A DNA stretch of 64,000 nt from Streptomyces collinus Tu 365 (GTDB lineage Bacteria > Actinomycetota > Actinomycetes > Streptomycetales > Streptomycetaceae). The position numbers and the translations under genes were made by a program. Of this stretch, positions 61,989-64,000 are shown piece after piece. The DNA lies in contig NC_021985.1 in NCBI RefSeq assembly GCF_000444875.1, positions 7,584,170 through 7,648,169 on the forward strand. The letters are read 5' to 3'. The first letter of the stretch is position 1. Each line of letters starts with the position of its first letter. The notes beneath the pieces were generated by a model, which was not told the DNA's origin, searched no databases, and saw only the letters and a program-made list of their open reading frames with translations.

Positions 61989-62543
61989 ATGACCGAAGAA
62001 GCGAAAGCCGCCCAGCCGCAGACCGACGCTCGGCAGACCGACGAACCACCGAAGGACCGATCACAGACCCACTATTCGCAGACCTCCCCGGGCGTGTCGG
62101 TGGTGGGCCCCGGCGGCGGCGAGACGATCGTTCTGGGCCCCACGCGTATGCGCGTCCTGGAGGACGGCAGTCACACCGGGCACCGCCTCGCGATCGCCGA
62201 GTCCGTGCTCGCGCCGCACACCCAGGGGCCGCCGCAGCACCGCCACGCCCGGCACGACGAGGGCTTCTACATCCTTTCCGGAACCGTACGGTTCACCGTC
62301 GGGAACGAGGAGTACGACGCCTCCGCGGGCACGCTCGTGATGGTCCCGCCCGGTACCCCGCACACCTTCGCCAACCCGTCCGACGAACCCGCCGTCATGC
62401 TCAGCACCTTCACCCCCGACCTGTACGTGCAGTACTTCCGCGACCTCCAGGAAGTGCTCGCCGACGGCCGGCCGCTGACGCCACGGGCCAACGCCGACGC
62501 GATGAGCCGCTACGCGACCGAGCCCGCCCCCGGCCTCACCTGA
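61989..62543 (+). CDS. Cupin domain protein
   Basis: 184 residues. After a ~30-residue charged, disordered start, a single cupin barrel is seen: the metal motif PQHRHARHDEGFYILSG (HxH...E) and the second motif PGTPHTFANPSDEPAVML. Single-domain cupins of this size include quercetinase-like dioxygenases and sugar-binding proteins. The function is not certain. It is the first gene of a pair with a DoxX protein, under a divergent LysR. Confidence 0.9.
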   Translation: MTEEAKAAQPQTDARQTDEPPKDRSQTHYSQTSPGVSVVGPGGGETIVLGPTRMRVLEDGSHTGHRLAIAESVLAPHTQGPPQHRHARHDEGFYILSGTVRFTVGNEEYDASAGTLVMVPPGTPHTFANPSDEPAVMLSTFTPDLYVQYFRDLQEVLADGRPLTPRANADAMSRYATEPAPGLT

Positions 62544-62563
62544 AGCCGACGGGAACCGGAACG

Positions 62564-62932
62564 ATGAACATCGCCTACTGGATCGTCGCGGGACTCCTCG
62601 CCCTGTTCTACCTCTACGCCGGGACGCTGAAGGTCATCCGCACCCGTGACCGGCTCCGGCCGATGATGGCCTGGGTCGACCGCGTGCCGCTGCCCGCCGT
62701 CAGGGCGCTGGGAGCGGTCGAGATACTCGGCGCGACCGGTCTGGTCCTGCCGCCCTTGACCGGCGTCGCGCCCGCGTCGGCGCCGGCCGCCGCCCTCGGC
62801 TTCGTCCTCCTGCAGACCGGTGCCATGGCCGTCCACCTGACGGGCGAGGACCGCCGGATCGCACTCAACATCGCCCTCGCGGCCACCGCGGCCGTGACCG
62901 CCTGGCTGGCGACCGGTCCCCTCACCCACTAG
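62564..62932 (+). CDS. DoxX family membrane protein
   Basis: 122 residues with four membrane helices: IAYWIVAGLLALFYLYAGTLKV, AVRALGAVEILGATGLVLPPL, SAPAAALGFVLLQTGAMAVHL and IALNIALAATAAVTAWLA. FYLYAGTLKV and the G(A/V)xEI motif are typical of DoxX proteins. They have been linked to thiosulfate:quinone chemistry and oxidative stress in other organisms, but for this subgroup the function is not known. It lies 20 bp after the cupin gene and is likely co-transcribed. Confidence 0.88.
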   Translation: MNIAYWIVAGLLALFYLYAGTLKVIRTRDRLRPMMAWVDRVPLPAVRALGAVEILGATGLVLPPLTGVAPASAPAAALGFVLLQTGAMAVHLTGEDRRIALNIALAATAAVTAWLATGPLTH

Positions 62933-63094
62933 GCGCCCCTCAGGGAAAACGTCTCGTCGTGGCAGAGCAGTTCCCCGCGGCTGTCCTGTGGCGCCGTGTA
63001 GTGCGTGGCGGCGCTGCTGACAGTTCCGATCACCGCCGCGCCCGCCCGCGCCGGGAACGGCGACGGGACCCGCTGGGCCGCGGCCAGCAGGCCC

Positions 63095-63127
63095 GCCCAG
63101 GTCAGCGCTGACACCGCTGACCTGGGC
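63095..63127. terminator. Bidirectional terminator between doxX and htpG
   Basis: GCCCAGGTCAGC (63095-63106) pairs perfectly with GCTGACCTGGGC (63116-63127) across a 9-base loop, in the 224-bp gap between the convergent DoxX and htpG genes. Nothing else was seen in the gap. Confidence 0.75.
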
Positions 63128-63156
63128 AACTGCCGCGCCGACGTCGGCCTACCCGG

Positions 63157-64000
63157 CTACAGCGCGCGCTGCAGACGGTCCGCCATCAGCTTGACGAACC
63201 GCGCCGGCTCCTTCGGCTGGCCGCCCTCGGCGAGTACGGCCAGGCCGTACAGGAGCTCGGCGGTCTCCGCGAGCGCCGTGTGGTCCTCGCGTTCCGCGTA
63301 GGCCTGGTTGAGGCCCTTCACCAGCTGGTGCTGGGCGTTGAGTTCCAGGATCCGCTTGGCGCGGGGCACCTCCTGGCCCATCGCGCGGTACATGTTCTCC
63401 AGCGCCGGGGTCAGGTCGTCGGCGTCGGACACCACGCAGGCGGGGGAGACGGTCAGCCTTGACGACAGACGGACCTCCTTGACGTCCTCCCCCAACTGCT
63501 CCGTCATCCAGCCGAGAAGCCCGGCGTACTCCTCGCCCTGCTTCTTCTGCTCGTCCTCGGACGCTTCCGTGTCCTCGGCGTCGAGGTCGATGCGGCCCTT
63601 GGCGACGGACCGCAGGTTCTTCCCCTCGAACGTGCCGACGGCGTCGGCCCAGACCTCGTCGACGGGGTCGGTGAGCAGCAGCACCTCGATGCCGCGGTCC
63701 CGGAACGCCTCCATGTGCGGGGAGTTCTCGATGCTCTGCCGGGACTCGCCGGTCAGGTAGTAGATGTCCTCCTGCCCGTCCTTCATCCGCTCCAGGTACT
63801 GCTTGAGCGTCGTCTGCTCGCTGTCGTGGTGGGTGCTCCCGAAGGACGCCACGGCGAGGAGGGCGTCGCGGTTCTCCGGGTCGGTGACCAGCCCCTCCTT
63901 CAGGACGGTGCCGAACTCCCGCCAGAACGCGGCGTAGCGGTCCGGGTTCTTGGCCATCATGTCCTTGACGGTGGAGATGACCTTCTTCGTCAGGCGACGG
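63157..64000 (-). CDS. htpG: Chaperone HtpG (Hsp90), 5' truncated by the window edge
   Basis: 281 codons are present; the frame stays open to the right edge, so the N-terminal ATPase domain is outside. The visible part starts in RRLTKKVISTVKDMMAKNP and includes GQEDIYYLTGESRQSIENSP, VLLLTDPVDEVWADAVGTFEGK, SSRLTVSPACVVSD and the C-terminal dimerisation region RILELNAQHQLVKGLN. These are standard for the middle and C-terminal domains of bacterial Hsp90. The gene is convergent with the cupin-doxX unit. Confidence 0.96.
   Translation of the reverse strand, partial: RRLTKKVISTVKDMMAKNPDRYAAFWREFGTVLKEGLVTDPENRDALLAVASFGSTHHDSEQTTLKQYLERMKDGQEDIYYLTGESRQSIENSPHMEAFRDRGIEVLLLTDPVDEVWADAVGTFEGKNLRSVAKGRIDLDAEDTEASEDEQKKQGEEYAGLLGWMTEQLGEDVKEVRLSSRLTVSPACVVSDADDLTPALENMYRAMGQEVPRAKRILELNAQHQLVKGLNQAYAEREDHTALAETAELLYGLAVLAEGGQPKEPARFVKLMADRLQRAL

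Noticed and set aside
62929..63129. Short minus-strand frame between doxX and htpG
   Set aside because: No ribosome binding site, no family, and it runs through a perfect terminator hairpin.

Overview
The window is very GC-rich DNA with strong third-position GC bias, many GTG starts and GTGA/ATGA stop-start overlaps. It carries Wbl, SpoIIE-type phosphatase and DUF6479 proteins and a dispersed repeat common in Streptomyces. It is therefore a piece of a Streptomyces (or close relative) chromosome, probably an accessory or arm region: there are no ribosomal, tRNA or other obvious core operons, and several laterally mobile functions and gene remnants.

Layout. 1-13.0 kb: the 3' part of a non-ribosomal peptide synthetase (C-A-T-E-C-A-T-C-A-T-E, cut by the left edge), its MbtH partner and a GNAT acetyltransferase. 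13-20 kb: a GAF/PAS/SpoIIE phosphatase-kinase, a cytochrome b without its bc1 partners, and a convergent ctaD-ctaF oxidase pair. 20-24 kb: a sugar/cell-envelope group (methyltransferase, RmlC-type epimerase, glycosyltransferase with a long C-terminal extension). 24-30 kb: isochorismatase-like hydrolase and MarR regulator, divergent from a giant FAD/Fe-S oxidoreductase, an SDR and a phosphoesterase. 30-34.7 kb: a compact leftward operon of an ImmA/IrrE-like metallopeptidase, two paralogous 7-TM proteins and an FAD-dependent oxidoreductase; this is the best candidate for an undescribed system. 34.9-41.4 kb: small regulatory, membrane and stress genes (Wbl, SCO6745-like, PPK2, DUF4232 lipoprotein, TraR/DksA zinc finger) and a broken alpha/beta hydrolase.

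41.5-49.3 kb: a seven-gene leftward form II carbon-monoxide-dehydrogenase-type operon (coxS-coxL-coxM-coxD-coxE-xdhC-coxG) with overlapping genes and a CRP-like dyad in its promoter. 49.5-51.6 kb: a Tet(M)/OtrA-type ribosomal protection protein whose start is overlapped by a short upstream reading frame. 51.6-55.6 kb: a secreted GH5 endoglycoceramidase-like enzyme, a secreted beta-propeller protein and a TetR regulator; a similar dyad precedes the enzyme and lies between propeller and regulator, suggesting one small regulon. 55.9-59 kb: a zinc alcohol dehydrogenase and a second ctaD, translationally coupled to a small unknown membrane protein. 59.3-64 kb: a TPR protein, a Fic/Doc-like toxin-antitoxin pair with a perfect 26-bp operator palindrome, a hydrolase remnant, a LysR/cupin/DoxX unit and the 3' part of htpG, cut by the right edge.

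The respiratory theme recurs: two copies of oxidase subunit I, a solitary cytochrome b, a CO-dehydrogenase-like enzyme with a membrane-anchored CoxG, and a glycolate/lactate-type dehydrogenase all could feed electrons to quinone or consume them. Functions are assigned by reading motifs in the translated sequence; no database search was run.
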